From Mesorhizobium sp. (GTDB lineage Bacteria; Pseudomonadota; Alphaproteobacteria; Rhizobiales; Rhizobiaceae): a stretch of DNA of 64,000 bases. This document shows, piece after piece, positions 9,924 through 18,803 of the stretch; positions within the stretch are counted from its first letter, which is position 1, and every line of letters starts with the position of its first letter. A program made the translations under genes and the position numbers. A model generated the notes under the pieces. That model was not told the origin of the DNA, did no database searches, and saw nothing but the letters and a program-made list of their open reading frames with translations. Location of the stretch: contig NZ_SUEG01000003.1 in NCBI RefSeq assembly GCF_005063415.1, positions 53,697-117,696 on the forward strand. The letters run 5' to 3'.

Positions 9924-10643
9924 TTAGTTGAGCGGTGCGACGCAAAGTGCGCCGTCCTCGAGAAAGGCCTGTACCGGCCTTCCTCGCGAGGAGGCGTCCA
10001 TCTCCTCGGCGGTGCGGTACCAGCCGTCCACCGCCAGCAGTTCGGCTTCGTTTTTCCGGCAAAAGATGCGAGCCGCGGAATTTCCCGTGGCGCCGGCGAA
10101 CGCACGTCCACGCAGCGTGCCGTAGACGTGAATCGATCCTCCGGCGATGATCTCGGATCCGGAACTGACGGAGCCGACAATGACCACATCGCCATCGGGA
10201 TGAAAGATCGACTGGCCGGAGCGGATCGGTGCCTTGATCATCAATGAGTTCGGCGCCTCCGGCTCTTCCGTCTTGGCCTCAGCGGCGGCCTTCGGGTCCG
10301 GCTGCACGTAAAGCGCGTCAGCGGTGGCCTCCTTGGCGCCAACGAGGAGCGGCGGCAGATCGGCGTCGAGAGCAACGTTGCCATCGGCCTCGATCGCGTA
10401 GATGCGAATCCCGCGCTCCGCGAGCTGTGAGACCAGATCCCGCATCTCGCCCACCTCGGGCTTGAGCATAGTCAGATCGAGCACGACCGGACGGCCGGCA
10501 AAGAAGCCGGGAGAGTTTTCGGTCCAGTGATCGAGGCTTTGCAGCCATTCCCCTAACGGGGCCTCAGGGGTGAGGGTGAAGGCTACAAACGAGCGCGCTC
10601 GAAAGCGTATGGACTTGTTTTGGATGGGAGCGACGCAGGTCAC
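9924..10643 (-). CDS. minC: Septum site-determining protein MinC
   Basis: Inhibitor of FtsZ polymerisation, 239 residues, first gene of minCDE. The N-terminal domain (residues about 5-110) contacts FtsZ. The C-terminal beta-helix (about 140-239) has the repeated glycine-rich turns seen in VVIVGSVSSGSEIIAGGSIHVYG (shown here only as a family trait; conserved core HVYGTLRGRAFAG), which bind MinD. The linker is rich in Ala and Glu. An FtsZ homologue lacking the usual C-terminal tail is encoded in the same window at 56538, although the main FtsZ partner would be elsewhere. Confidence 0.95.
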   Translation of the reverse strand: MTCVAPIQNKSIRFRARSFVAFTLTPEAPLGEWLQSLDHWTENSPGFFAGRPVVLDLTMLKPEVGEMRDLVSQLAERGIRIYAIEADGNVALDADLPPLLVGAKEATADALYVQPDPKAAAEAKTEEPEAPNSLMIKAPIRSGQSIFHPDGDVVIVGSVSSGSEIIAGGSIHVYGTLRGRAFAGATGNSAARIFCRKNEAELLAVDGWYRTAEEMDASSRGRPVQAFLEDGALCVAPLN

Positions 10644-10882
10644 AGAGGCGAGTCCTTACTGATTGGTTAAAGCTAGCCCGGCATGGTTAACGAAAAGTTA
10701 ATGGCGGCTTCCCGAGGCGTTGGGGGAGGCATTCTTTTTGCCTCCGATCGCCCCGCCGGCGCCTTGCTTCCGATGCACGACGAGGCTCTCCTCGTGGCTG
10801 CCTGGAGGCGTCTCCAGTTCACTAGGTCGGCCGACCGGTATACGATTGCCATGAACGCCGAGCCTACTAAGGAGTCGTCGAC

Positions 10883-11743
10883 TTGACTACCATTGCCAAG
10901 AAGTCGGTCGCGGATCGCAGTCGTGCTACCTATGATCTTGGCGCGACGGCCATCTTTGCTTCCAAATCAGACCCGCGCTTTCACTATTGCCTGTATGTGC
11001 CTCCCGCGGTTGGGGAAGGGGCCAAAGTCGATCTGATGGTCGCCATCCATGGCACCGGCCGCACCTCTTTTCTTGGATTCCGCGACGCGTTTTCCGAGTT
11101 CGGACGCTGGAACGGCTGCGCCGTTTTGTGTCCGCTGTTTCCAATCGGCGTTCTCGGGGATGATGCCCGCAGCGGATACAAGTATATCCTCGAGGGCAAC
11201 ATACGCTACGATCGGGTGCTGCTCGCCATGGTTGAGGAGGTCAGCGCCAAATACAGTCAGGATTGGAGCCGCATTGCCATGTTCGGATTTTCCGGTGGCG
11301 GGCATTTCACGCATCGTTTTGCTATCCTGCATCCCGACAGGCTCTGGGCGGCCTCAATCGGCGCGCCAGGCTCGGTGACCTTGCTCGATCCGACGCGTGA
11401 CTGGTGGGTGGGCATTCGTGATCTGCCGGAGAAGTTCGGCATCACCTTCGATGCCACAGCGCTGGCAAAAGTGCCTTTCCAGATGATCGTCGGCGACGCC
11501 GACCTGGAAACTTGGGAAATCACTCATGTCCAAGGCAGCGCCCATTGGATGCCGGGCGCCAACGATGCCGGGCGAACACGGCCGGAACGCCTCATGGCAT
11601 TGTGTCGATCGTTCGAGGCAGCGGGTGCGCGCGTGCGCTTCGATTTGCTGCCAGGCGTATCTCATGAACGGGACGCGGTTCTCGATTCGGTCAAGGATTT
11701 CCTCGCCCAACAACTCAAGGAACGACGGAACGCCTCACGATGA
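10883..11743 (+). CDS. Alpha/beta hydrolase (esterase/PHB depolymerase-like)
   Basis: Probable cytoplasmic serine hydrolase of 286 residues; the substrate is unknown. The nucleophile elbow GFSGGG places the catalytic serine at about residue 137, an acidic residue is plausible in GDADLE near 198, and a late His in GVSHERD near residue 264 could complete the triad. An HGTGR motif near residue 56 resembles an oxyanion-hole segment. The start is a TTG at 10883 with a good AAGGAG site 8 nt upstream; no ATG gives a complete fold. It stands alone between minC (divergent) and the polysaccharide locus (convergent). Confidence 0.8.
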   Translation: MTTIAKKSVADRSRATYDLGATAIFASKSDPRFHYCLYVPPAVGEGAKVDLMVAIHGTGRTSFLGFRDAFSEFGRWNGCAVLCPLFPIGVLGDDARSGYKYILEGNIRYDRVLLAMVEEVSAKYSQDWSRIAMFGFSGGGHFTHRFAILHPDRLWAASIGAPGSVTLLDPTRDWWVGIRDLPEKFGITFDATALAKVPFQMIVGDADLETWEITHVQGSAHWMPGANDAGRTRPERLMALCRSFEAAGARVRFDLLPGVSHERDAVLDSVKDFLAQQLKERRNASR

Positions 11744-11836
11744 ATCGTTGGGCCCCAGCCCGTGAAGAGATTACGGCAATCAAAGCCCGACCACGTCGAT
11801 CGCATCCAACCGTGACCCTGCTGCCGTGCGCGACAA

Positions 11837-12943
11837 CTAGAGCAAGGTTTCGTACTGATCGCCAATCTTGTCGACTGTGAAATCCGCCGCCCTGCTTTTC
11901 AGCACGGCAGCAGGGGTGGGGTGGTCCAGCATCTCGGCCATCGCCTCCGTCAGGGCTGCGGCGTCACCGACTGGCACCAAGGTGCCGAAACGGCCGTCAC
12001 CGAGTATCTCGCGCGGGCCATGCGGAGCATCGGTGGAGATTACGGGGACACTAGCAGCCATGGCCTCGACCAAGACGTTGCCAAAGCCTTCGCTGGTGGA
12101 TGTAAGGACGAACAGATCGGCTGCGGCATAACAGGCTGCGGGATCGTTGACGTAGCCGGCAAAGAGTACGTCCTGGCCAATGCCGATCTGCTCGGCATAG
12201 GCGTGCAATTCGGCAGCCAGCGGACCTTCGCCGAAGATGACGAGCCGGGCAGGGCGGCCGGCGCGCAGGGCAGCGAAGGCCCGCAGCAAAGTCCGGTGGT
12301 CCTTGACCGGCACGAGGCGTCCGGCGGTGGCGATGACCGGGCCATCGCCCATCGCCGCCAACGCTGCCTGCCAGGCATAGGAATTCCTCTGCGGTGCTTC
12401 AGCCGGCGGCAGCGGGTTGTTGATGACGACGACCTTCGATTGCGGGAAGCCGCGGGCGATGATGTCTCGGCCAACACCCGCCGAAACGGCGATGGCTTTG
12501 GTTGCGCGCGCGGCAACCAGCGCGGAAAGCCAGATCGCCAGCTTCGCGCCGAGGCCGCTGGCAGGCAGCGAGGCGGCGGCGTGGAAGCTTGGAAAGAATT
12601 TTGCCCGGCTTCTGGCCAACATGAGTGACAGCGCCACCACCAGATTGGCGAATTCCGGAGCGCTATAGACCGCATCAGGATCAAGGCGGCGGAACAAATT
12701 TGCGCTTCGCACGATGCCTTTCAGCGTCGCCGACTTGGCGTAACCCTCGCCTCGCAAGAGAAGGCTGAAGTCGACCAGATGCACGGCAGCGGAGCGCAGC
12801 TCGGCGTTAGGGCCTTGCGCGTTCCAGGTAAACAGCGTGACCTCGTGGCCACGCGATGCCAGTTCATTTGCCATCAGGACGAAGACACGTTCGGCGCCGC
12901 CGCCCCTCAGGCTGGCGATGTGGAAAACGATGCGCTTCGCCAT
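11837..12943 (-). CDS. Glycosyltransferase family 4
   Basis: GT-B retaining glycosyltransferase of 368 residues, probably adding one sugar of the surface polysaccharide repeat unit on the cytoplasmic side. The N-terminal acceptor lobe has the GGGAERV motif at residues 14-20. The C-terminal nucleotide-sugar lobe has AGRLVPVKDH at about 215 and the E-x7-E region (EGFGNVLVEAMA) at about 290. It starts 8 bp behind the Wzz/GumC gene and is co-transcribed with it. The donor and acceptor sugars cannot be deduced from the sequence. Confidence 0.9.
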   Translation of the reverse strand: MAKRIVFHIASLRGGGAERVFVLMANELASRGHEVTLFTWNAQGPNAELRSAAVHLVDFSLLLRGEGYAKSATLKGIVRSANLFRRLDPDAVYSAPEFANLVVALSLMLARSRAKFFPSFHAAASLPASGLGAKLAIWLSALVAARATKAIAVSAGVGRDIIARGFPQSKVVVINNPLPPAEAPQRNSYAWQAALAAMGDGPVIATAGRLVPVKDHRTLLRAFAALRAGRPARLVIFGEGPLAAELHAYAEQIGIGQDVLFAGYVNDPAACYAAADLFVLTSTSEGFGNVLVEAMAASVPVISTDAPHGPREILGDGRFGTLVPVGDAAALTEAMAEMLDHPTPAAVLKSRAADFTVDKIGDQYETLL

Positions 12944-12951
12944 GCCCTGCT

Positions 12952-14502
12952 TCAGGCTCGGCTGGCGGCAAGGACTGATCGGTTCGGCGGCCGGCGCATG
13001 TCGCGGATGATGCCCATGCCGATGGCCAGCAGGATGCCCAGGGCAAAGCCGGCGAACGCTCCGGCGCCTGCCACCAAGGCAGGGCGCGGTGGCCAGGAGC
13101 GCCCTGGTGGCGGCACCGCGGTCGAAATCACCTGTACGTTTGTGGTGTCGATCTGCTCGCGCTCGCTGATTTGGCGCGCACGTGACAGGAAGCTCTCATA
13201 GACCGCTCTCTTGGACGCGGCATCGCGTTCAAGCTCACGCAGGGCGACTTCGGACTCGCTGTCGGTGAAAACATTGCTCTTCAGATCGTTCATCCTGGAG
13301 CTGAGAGAAGCCAACGAGGCCCTGGCCTTGTCCAGGCTGGCCTTTGCCGTGCCGACGGTGCGGGAGAACTCGGCCCGGAGTTGCGAGTTGACGGTCTCGA
13401 GCTCCGTCCTGAGCCTGACAATCGTCGGGTGGCGCGGACCGAAGGTCATAGACTGTGAATCGATCTGCTGCCGCAGGCTGTTTGACCTGTCGCGCAGCGC
13501 TGCGAGCGCTTCCGAAACCGTGGGGTCGGGATTGGCCCCATTGATACCGGAGGCAACCAGGGCGTCGTAGCTTGCCTGCGCGGCGATGACACGCGATTGC
13601 GCATCGACGATTTCCCCATTGAGCTGCGTCAGCGTCTGCGAGCTGACGAGCTGGCCATTGCTGGACGACAGGTTGTGGCTGCGCCTGTAGCTCTCGACCT
13701 TCTCTTCGGCAGCCTGCACGTCGCTCTTGAGTTGGCCAAGCCGGCTGTCAAGGGCAGCCGCGGCACGGCTGGCGCCGGCAGCTTCGGCCTTGGCCAGTTC
13801 TTCCTGGAAGTTTTTGACTATGGCCTGCGAGACCAGGATCGCCTTGGTGGTGGTTTCCGCAGATACCGAGAGGGTTGTGACAAACGAGGTCGGGTCCGCG
13901 ATGGCGTCTACCCGGTCCGCCAGGTTCTTCAAGGCGATGAGCCTCGGGTCGGGCTTCGCCACAGCGCCAGACGAGGATGTGCCCCGGTCCGGATCGAAAA
14001 ATTCTGGATCGTGAGTCAGATTCAGTTCGTCCACCACACGGGAAAGCACGTTGCCCGAGGTCAGGATGCGCTGCTTGCTGCGCGTGCTGAGCAGCTGGCT
14101 ATCGACCTGGCCCGGTTGCGAGTAGAGGTCGTTTTCCACAACCTGCAAATTGGATGGATTGATGAGGACCTCCGTCGTGACGGTGTAACGCTGCTTGCTC
14201 AGCAATGCATAGGCGCCGCCGACAATGCCGCCGATTACCGCCAGCATGAAGGCCAGGGCGAGGCCGGCCCGCAGCCATACGAACAGGCGTCGAAAATCGA
14301 GCTCGAGAAAATCGCCGATCTTGTCCAGGGTCACCGTCGCGACAGGCTCTGGAGGTTGCGGCGTCACCGGCGCGGAGCTTAGCGCCGCGAATGGGCCATG
14401 CTGTTGCAGCAATGCCCTGCGCCGTGCATTGGCGATACGCTCGAATGCACTGTTATTGGAAGCCGTCGCGGAGATAGGGGGTGTGCCGGAACCGGCAGAC
14501 AT
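12952..14502 (-). CDS. Polysaccharide chain-length/export co-polymerase, Wzz/GumC type without kinase
   Basis: Inner-membrane polysaccharide co-polymerase of 516 residues. A proline-rich cytoplasmic tail is followed by a first membrane helix at about 78-103, a long periplasmic coiled-coil region (about 250-430, including SLRQQIDSQSMTFGPRHPTI) and a second membrane helix near 475-498. The C-terminus stops about 20 residues after this helix, so the BY-kinase domain found in Wzc/ExoP is missing. A separate kinase gene is not present in the window. The Wzy-like gene starts divergently at 14674, so the 171-bp region between them holds both promoters. Confidence 0.88.
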   Translation of the reverse strand: MSAGSGTPPISATASNNSAFERIANARRRALLQQHGPFAALSSAPVTPQPPEPVATVTLDKIGDFLELDFRRLFVWLRAGLALAFMLAVIGGIVGGAYALLSKQRYTVTTEVLINPSNLQVVENDLYSQPGQVDSQLLSTRSKQRILTSGNVLSRVVDELNLTHDPEFFDPDRGTSSSGAVAKPDPRLIALKNLADRVDAIADPTSFVTTLSVSAETTTKAILVSQAIVKNFQEELAKAEAAGASRAAAALDSRLGQLKSDVQAAEEKVESYRRSHNLSSSNGQLVSSQTLTQLNGEIVDAQSRVIAAQASYDALVASGINGANPDPTVSEALAALRDRSNSLRQQIDSQSMTFGPRHPTIVRLRTELETVNSQLRAEFSRTVGTAKASLDKARASLASLSSRMNDLKSNVFTDSESEVALRELERDAASKRAVYESFLSRARQISEREQIDTTNVQVISTAVPPPGRSWPPRPALVAGAGAFAGFALGILLAIGMGIIRDMRRPPNRSVLAASRA

Positions 14503-14673
14503 GGTGACAACCCTTGTTAAATCATTACGCTTGGCCTGCTCTATAGAAACATCGTTAACATCTTATTTTCCAAGTTGGCCCATTTTACTGTTCATACACC
14601 CCGTCCGTCCGGCGGACGTTGAAGGGATTTCGTTGCCCAGAATGCCGTTCGAATATCGCCATTTGGATGGGCC

Positions 14674-15975
14674 ATGAGCTATCCCGCTGCCGCTTCGGAA
14701 CGATTATCATCCAGCCGAGCGCGCCGTCAGAACGCGCTGTCGCTGCTGTTTTTCCTATGCGCGGCGTTCGCGCTCCTGCTTCGCTTTACGGTGTCGCCGC
14801 AGGTGATGAACATGGTCGTCGACTATACGGCCCAGGGAGGCTCGTTCTACGAAAAGCTGCATTTCGGCACCTATGCGATCATCCTGCTGCTTCCTATCGT
14901 TCTTTTCAGCCGGCCGTTTCTGCTGCACGGCGACGAAATTGGAATATTCAAGGCGCTGATCCGCTATTCGGTGCTGATGTTCGTGCTGGTGCCCTATCTG
15001 TTCGTTACCGGCCGTGCGGGCTCCTCCGGGTTCATCATAGATACCTATCTGGTGGCCGGCGCCACAGGCCTGTTGATGCTGGCATTGAATGCAGAGGTGC
15101 GGCGGGCGCTGGGAGACGTCGTGCTTGGAATGGCGATCCTGAGCGCTGTCATCGGCACCATCGAGGCGGTGACTCAACATCGGCTGTTGCCCTATGGGTT
15201 GAACGAACTGCAATTCAGGCCAACTGGCCTGTCGGCCCATCCGCTGGCACTGGGCGCGCTCTGCGCCACAGCCATCGGATTCGTGCCGCTGACGCACTGG
15301 CGCATATGGGCGCGGGTGATGGCGATCTTCCTGTTGTTCATCGGTTGCGCTGCATCGGGCGCTCGCGCCGCGCTGATGCTCGCCACCGCAGAAATCCTCA
15401 TTCTGCTGCTGTTCGTGCCTTGGCCGGGCCTGTCGCTCAAATACGAGCGGCAGGCCAAATTTGTCGTACTGATGTTCACCGTCACGGGTGGCGCGGTGCT
15501 CGTGGCAGTACTGTTTGCGGGCGGTCTGCTGAATCGGTTCAGCAACACCATCTTCGACGAAAACTTCATGGCCCGGGTGACCATTTATCAGGTGTTCGGA
15601 CTGGTCAGCTGGAACGACATCCTGTTCGGCATGAACGTTGACGACCTGCTGGCGATCGTCCGGCAGAAGCTGCATCTGCCCTACATCGAAAGCGCGCCGG
15701 TGGTAATTATCTTGCTCTTCGGCCTGCCCATAGCTCTGCTGTTCACAGCGCTGATATTCTGGTTCGTCTTCCGGCTGCTGCGCGGGGCGCCGCTGCCGGC
15801 ATGGATCGGCACCATAACGTTCTTGCTTGCCGCGCTGTCAAACAACGCGCTTTCGTCAAAAACGCCGGACATGACGATCATCGTGGTGTTGCTGCTTGCC
15901 TACAGGAACCAGCCCTACAGAAACCAGCCGGAGAGCACGTCTTCGGTCGCTGCATTCCAACCTGAAGCCGGCTGA
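14674..15975 (+). CDS. O-antigen ligase/polymerase-like membrane protein (Wzy/ExoQ type)
   Basis: Integral membrane protein of 433 residues with about 11-12 hydrophobic segments and a longer periplasmic loop in the second half (about 285-340). Hydropathy and the GRAGSSGFIID and GARAALML patterns match the Wzy_C/O-antigen ligase superfamily. It most likely polymerises undecaprenyl-linked repeat units at the periplasmic face. The ATG at 14674 overlaps no other gene. Sequence is poorly conserved in this family, so polymerase versus ligase cannot be separated, but pairing with Wzz favours polymerase. Confidence 0.82.
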   Translation: MSYPAAASERLSSSRARRQNALSLLFFLCAAFALLLRFTVSPQVMNMVVDYTAQGGSFYEKLHFGTYAIILLLPIVLFSRPFLLHGDEIGIFKALIRYSVLMFVLVPYLFVTGRAGSSGFIIDTYLVAGATGLLMLALNAEVRRALGDVVLGMAILSAVIGTIEAVTQHRLLPYGLNELQFRPTGLSAHPLALGALCATAIGFVPLTHWRIWARVMAIFLLFIGCAASGARAALMLATAEILILLLFVPWPGLSLKYERQAKFVVLMFTVTGGAVLVAVLFAGGLLNRFSNTIFDENFMARVTIYQVFGLVSWNDILFGMNVDDLLAIVRQKLHLPYIESAPVVIILLFGLPIALLFTALIFWFVFRLLRGAPLPAWIGTITFLLAALSNNALSSKTPDMTIIVVLLLAYRNQPYRNQPESTSSVAAFQPEAG

Positions 15976-16004
15976 GATCCGTTAAGCACGGGCCTCAAAT
16001 CCGG

Positions 16005-17447
16005 TCAGCCGGCGCTGTCCACGACCTCGACACGTCCCGCGCGGTTGAGCGTGTGAATGCCGGACCGAGCCCATGCCGTCCCGGGATCGATTGGCTGGGG
16101 CAGTTCGAAACGGACGTCGAAATCATCAAGCCGATCCAGTCGCATCAAGCCCAGGCCGCCGCCATAGGCTCTCGAGCCGTTTTGCACCGGCAGCAGCAAA
16201 GCGTCGCCCTGGCGGATAAAGGCGCCGCCCGGCCGAGTGGCGGAGTGGTCGACCGCGACCGGATTGAGCGCGTGCGCAGCCCAGGGCCCACGCAGCGCCG
16301 GGGCGGAATAGACGGCCATCGTGTCGGACGCGCTGCCGTGACCGAACCGCTCAGTCCCCAACAGCCAGAAGCGGCCGTCGGATTCGAGCAGTGTGGCGTC
16401 GTTGAAATCCCTGTCCGTCATCAGCACCGTATCGCGTATCCAGCGATCGGGAAACTGCACGGCACGGTAGAGCACCAGTTCTCGCGCCGTAGCGCTTTCA
16501 GGGATCATGAAAATCTCGCCGGAGTGAGCGAACACCTGCGGATATGACAGGTGATGCGCTTCCTCCAGCACCATTTTCGGCACGCCGAAAGTGCCGTCGG
16601 TGCCAAGTTCGGCGACAGAAATTACGCCGCGGCCGATGGCGTAGGGGAACTCCTCGACAAAAAGAAAGTGGCGGCCGTCGCGCTCGAGAACGAACGGATC
16701 GGCGTAGAATCGCTGCCCGTCATCGGCAAGCACGGTGAACGGCTTGCCATCCAGCTGTCCGGTTTCGGCGACGCCTGGACCGTCGATCAGCCGGTAAGCA
16801 ACCTGCCAATAGAAGGGGCGCCGACCACGTCGCAGTTTTTGCACGGCGCGGTCAACCAATCCCCTGCCGAAAAAGGGCAGATAGTGCCTGATAAATCCGC
16901 CTTTCTGCAGGGGCGGCGCCGGGCTCTCGGCAATCGGCGCAAGTTTGCCCGTGGAGAAGCGGGCTACACATTGGGCAATCAGGGAGATGGTGCCGGCGAG
17001 CAGGTCGTTGCTGGTTCGGGAGAGCCAGAGCCGATCACTGATCATCGGCCGCGCCCTGGCGACGGCAACGCCGTCGAGGCGCGCGGTGAGTTCGGGCAAC
17101 CGCCCGCTCGCCAGCATCTCGGTCATGCCTGCGGCAAAGCTGCTGTGGCCGCAAAATTCGAGCGTCAGGACAGGCATACGCCGTCGTGCGGCGGTAGCGG
17201 TGAGATCGACTATAAGATCGACTGGGCTGGTATCGCCGGACGGCAACGGCCCGGAACGGCTTGCCAGTGAGGGGCCGAAGCGCCGGTCCTCGAGCGCCAG
17301 CACATTATCCATCCCGCGCGCATTGGGTTCAGGCGTCGGCGCGCGGCTACTCGAAACCGCGTGTCCAGCCGCACTCAACCGCGCCAGAAGCTCATTTTCC
17401 CAGCGCCGGGATGCGTTGGCGTGGCCGATGATTAAAATATTAGTCAA
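16005..17447 (-). CDS. Formyltransferase-like N-terminus plus GINT1-type beta-propeller protein
   Basis: A 480-residue cytoplasmic protein. The N-terminal 170 residues have a Rossmann-like start (ILIIGHAN) and are weakly reminiscent of formyltransferases. Residues about 225-470 match the N-terminal domain of plant glucosamine inositolphosphorylceramide transferase 1, a five-bladed propeller with repeated blocks RFYADPFVL, HFLFVEEF, GVISVAEL, LSYPQVF and DATLLESDGRFWLLG. Bacterial homologues sit in polysaccharide loci, and the biochemical role is not settled. It is oriented opposite to wecB; the 201-bp AT-rich gap (17448-17648) carries divergent promoters. Confidence 0.75.
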   Translation of the reverse strand: MTNILIIGHANASRRWENELLARLSAAGHAVSSSRAPTPEPNARGMDNVLALEDRRFGPSLASRSGPLPSGDTSPVDLIVDLTATAARRRMPVLTLEFCGHSSFAAGMTEMLASGRLPELTARLDGVAVARARPMISDRLWLSRTSNDLLAGTISLIAQCVARFSTGKLAPIAESPAPPLQKGGFIRHYLPFFGRGLVDRAVQKLRRGRRPFYWQVAYRLIDGPGVAETGQLDGKPFTVLADDGQRFYADPFVLERDGRHFLFVEEFPYAIGRGVISVAELGTDGTFGVPKMVLEEAHHLSYPQVFAHSGEIFMIPESATARELVLYRAVQFPDRWIRDTVLMTDRDFNDATLLESDGRFWLLGTERFGHGSASDTMAVYSAPALRGPWAAHALNPVAVDHSATRPGGAFIRQGDALLLPVQNGSRAYGGGLGLMRLDRLDDFDVRFELPQPIDPGTAWARSGIHTLNRAGRVEVVDSAG

Positions 17448-17648
17448 TCCAATATATTCTTTTTCAAGACTATCACCATAGACTACTTGTCAGCCCAACC
17501 TTTCACAAGAGTTAAGCCGGGAGAACGCGGCCTTGGTTGTTAATCATATATTAAGAATTGAGATCACGAAGGCGCTGTCCGGCGCTATTATGGCTCTTGC
17601 GGGCAATAGTCGGCATGTCCCGAGGGCTGCAGGCGACCAGGATCAGCG

Positions 17649-18803
17649 ATGAACGTCCTTTCACGTCCAAAACTGCCGTCCAGGCAGAAACTGCTGATCG
17701 TGTTCGGCACGAGGCCGGAGGCACTCAAATGCTTTCCAGTGGCGCGTGCCGCCCTTGCTCATCCAGGCTTCATCACCGAAATATGCATAACCGCCCAGCA
17801 TCGTGAAATGGTCGACCAGGTTGTCGAGCTGACCGGCCTGCCTGTGCATCACGATCTCAACATTATGCAACCCGGCCAGTCGCTGTTCGACGTGACCTCG
17901 CGCGTGCTCCTGGGCATGGCCGAGGTGCTGGACAAGGCGAAGCCCGATATCGTCATGGTACAGGGCGACACCACCACGGCGATGGCCGCGGCTCTGGCTG
18001 CCTTCTACAAGCGTATCCCGGTCGCTCATGTCGAAGCAGGATTGCGCAGCCACAACATCAACTCGCCGTTTCCTGAAGAACTGAACCGCAAGATTGCCGG
18101 CGACATCGCCACCTGGCATTTTGCGCCGACCGTTCAGGCGCGCGACAACCTCATCGCCGAAGGAAAGGCCGAAAGCACCATCTTCGTGACCGGCAACACG
18201 GTGATCGACACGCTGTTGCATTTTTCAAGCGCGATCGATGCCGACAGGCTGATGAACGCGAAGCTCGCTGCCCGCTTCCCCTTCCTCGACCCTTCCAAGA
18301 AAATGATCCTCGTCACCGGCCATCGCCGCGAGAATTTCGATGGCGGCATCCAGCGCATCTGTACGGCGTTGACGGGATTGGCGGCGCGCGGAGACGTGCA
18401 GATCGTCTACCCTGTCCATCCAAACCCCAATGTGAGCTCGGTGGTCAACGCAGAGCTAGAAGGCGTGCCGAACATCCATCTGGTCGAGCCGCAGGACTAT
18501 CTGCCGTTTCTGTACCTGCAGAAGCAGAGCTATCTGGTGCTTACCGATAGCGGCGGCGTGCAGGAAGAAGCGCCTTCGCTCGGCAAGCCGGTGCTGGTGA
18601 TGCGCGAAAATACCGAACGACCCGAGGGGATCGTGGCCGGCACCGCCCGTCTTGTCGGGACCGATGTCGAGAAAATCCTGTTCAACGCCAATCGCCTGCT
18701 CGACGATCAGGCTGCCTATCGCGGCATGGCGGAACGACACAACCCATATGGCGATGGCCGGGCCAGTAACCGGATTGTTGAGGAACTGCTGCATCATGGC
18801 TGA
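17649..18803 (+). CDS. wecB: UDP-N-acetylglucosamine 2-epimerase (non-hydrolysing)
   Basis: Interconverts UDP-GlcNAc and UDP-ManNAc; 384 residues, normal length. The N-terminal FGTRPEALK motif, the conserved HVEAGLRS block near residue 128, HRRENF near 225 and DSGGVQEEAPSLGKP near 300-315 are all diagnostic. It starts a three-gene run, wecB-wecC-wecG-like, with overlapping junctions: its TGA lies inside the wecC start region. The product feeds directly into the next enzyme to give UDP-ManNAcA, so the polysaccharide should contain N-acetylmannosaminuronic acid or a derivative. Confidence 0.95.
   Translation: MNVLSRPKLPSRQKLLIVFGTRPEALKCFPVARAALAHPGFITEICITAQHREMVDQVVELTGLPVHHDLNIMQPGQSLFDVTSRVLLGMAEVLDKAKPDIVMVQGDTTTAMAAALAAFYKRIPVAHVEAGLRSHNINSPFPEELNRKIAGDIATWHFAPTVQARDNLIAEGKAESTIFVTGNTVIDTLLHFSSAIDADRLMNAKLAARFPFLDPSKKMILVTGHRRENFDGGIQRICTALTGLAARGDVQIVYPVHPNPNVSSVVNAELEGVPNIHLVEPQDYLPFLYLQKQSYLVLTDSGGVQEEAPSLGKPVLVMRENTERPEGIVAGTARLVGTDVEKILFNANRLLDDQAAYRGMAERHNPYGDGRASNRIVEELLHHG

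Noticed and set aside
10683..10886. A 67-codon plus-strand frame upstream of the alpha/beta hydrolase
   Set aside because: No convincing ribosome site, no homology and low-complexity start. A leader peptide for the hydrolase cannot be excluded, but nothing positive supports it.
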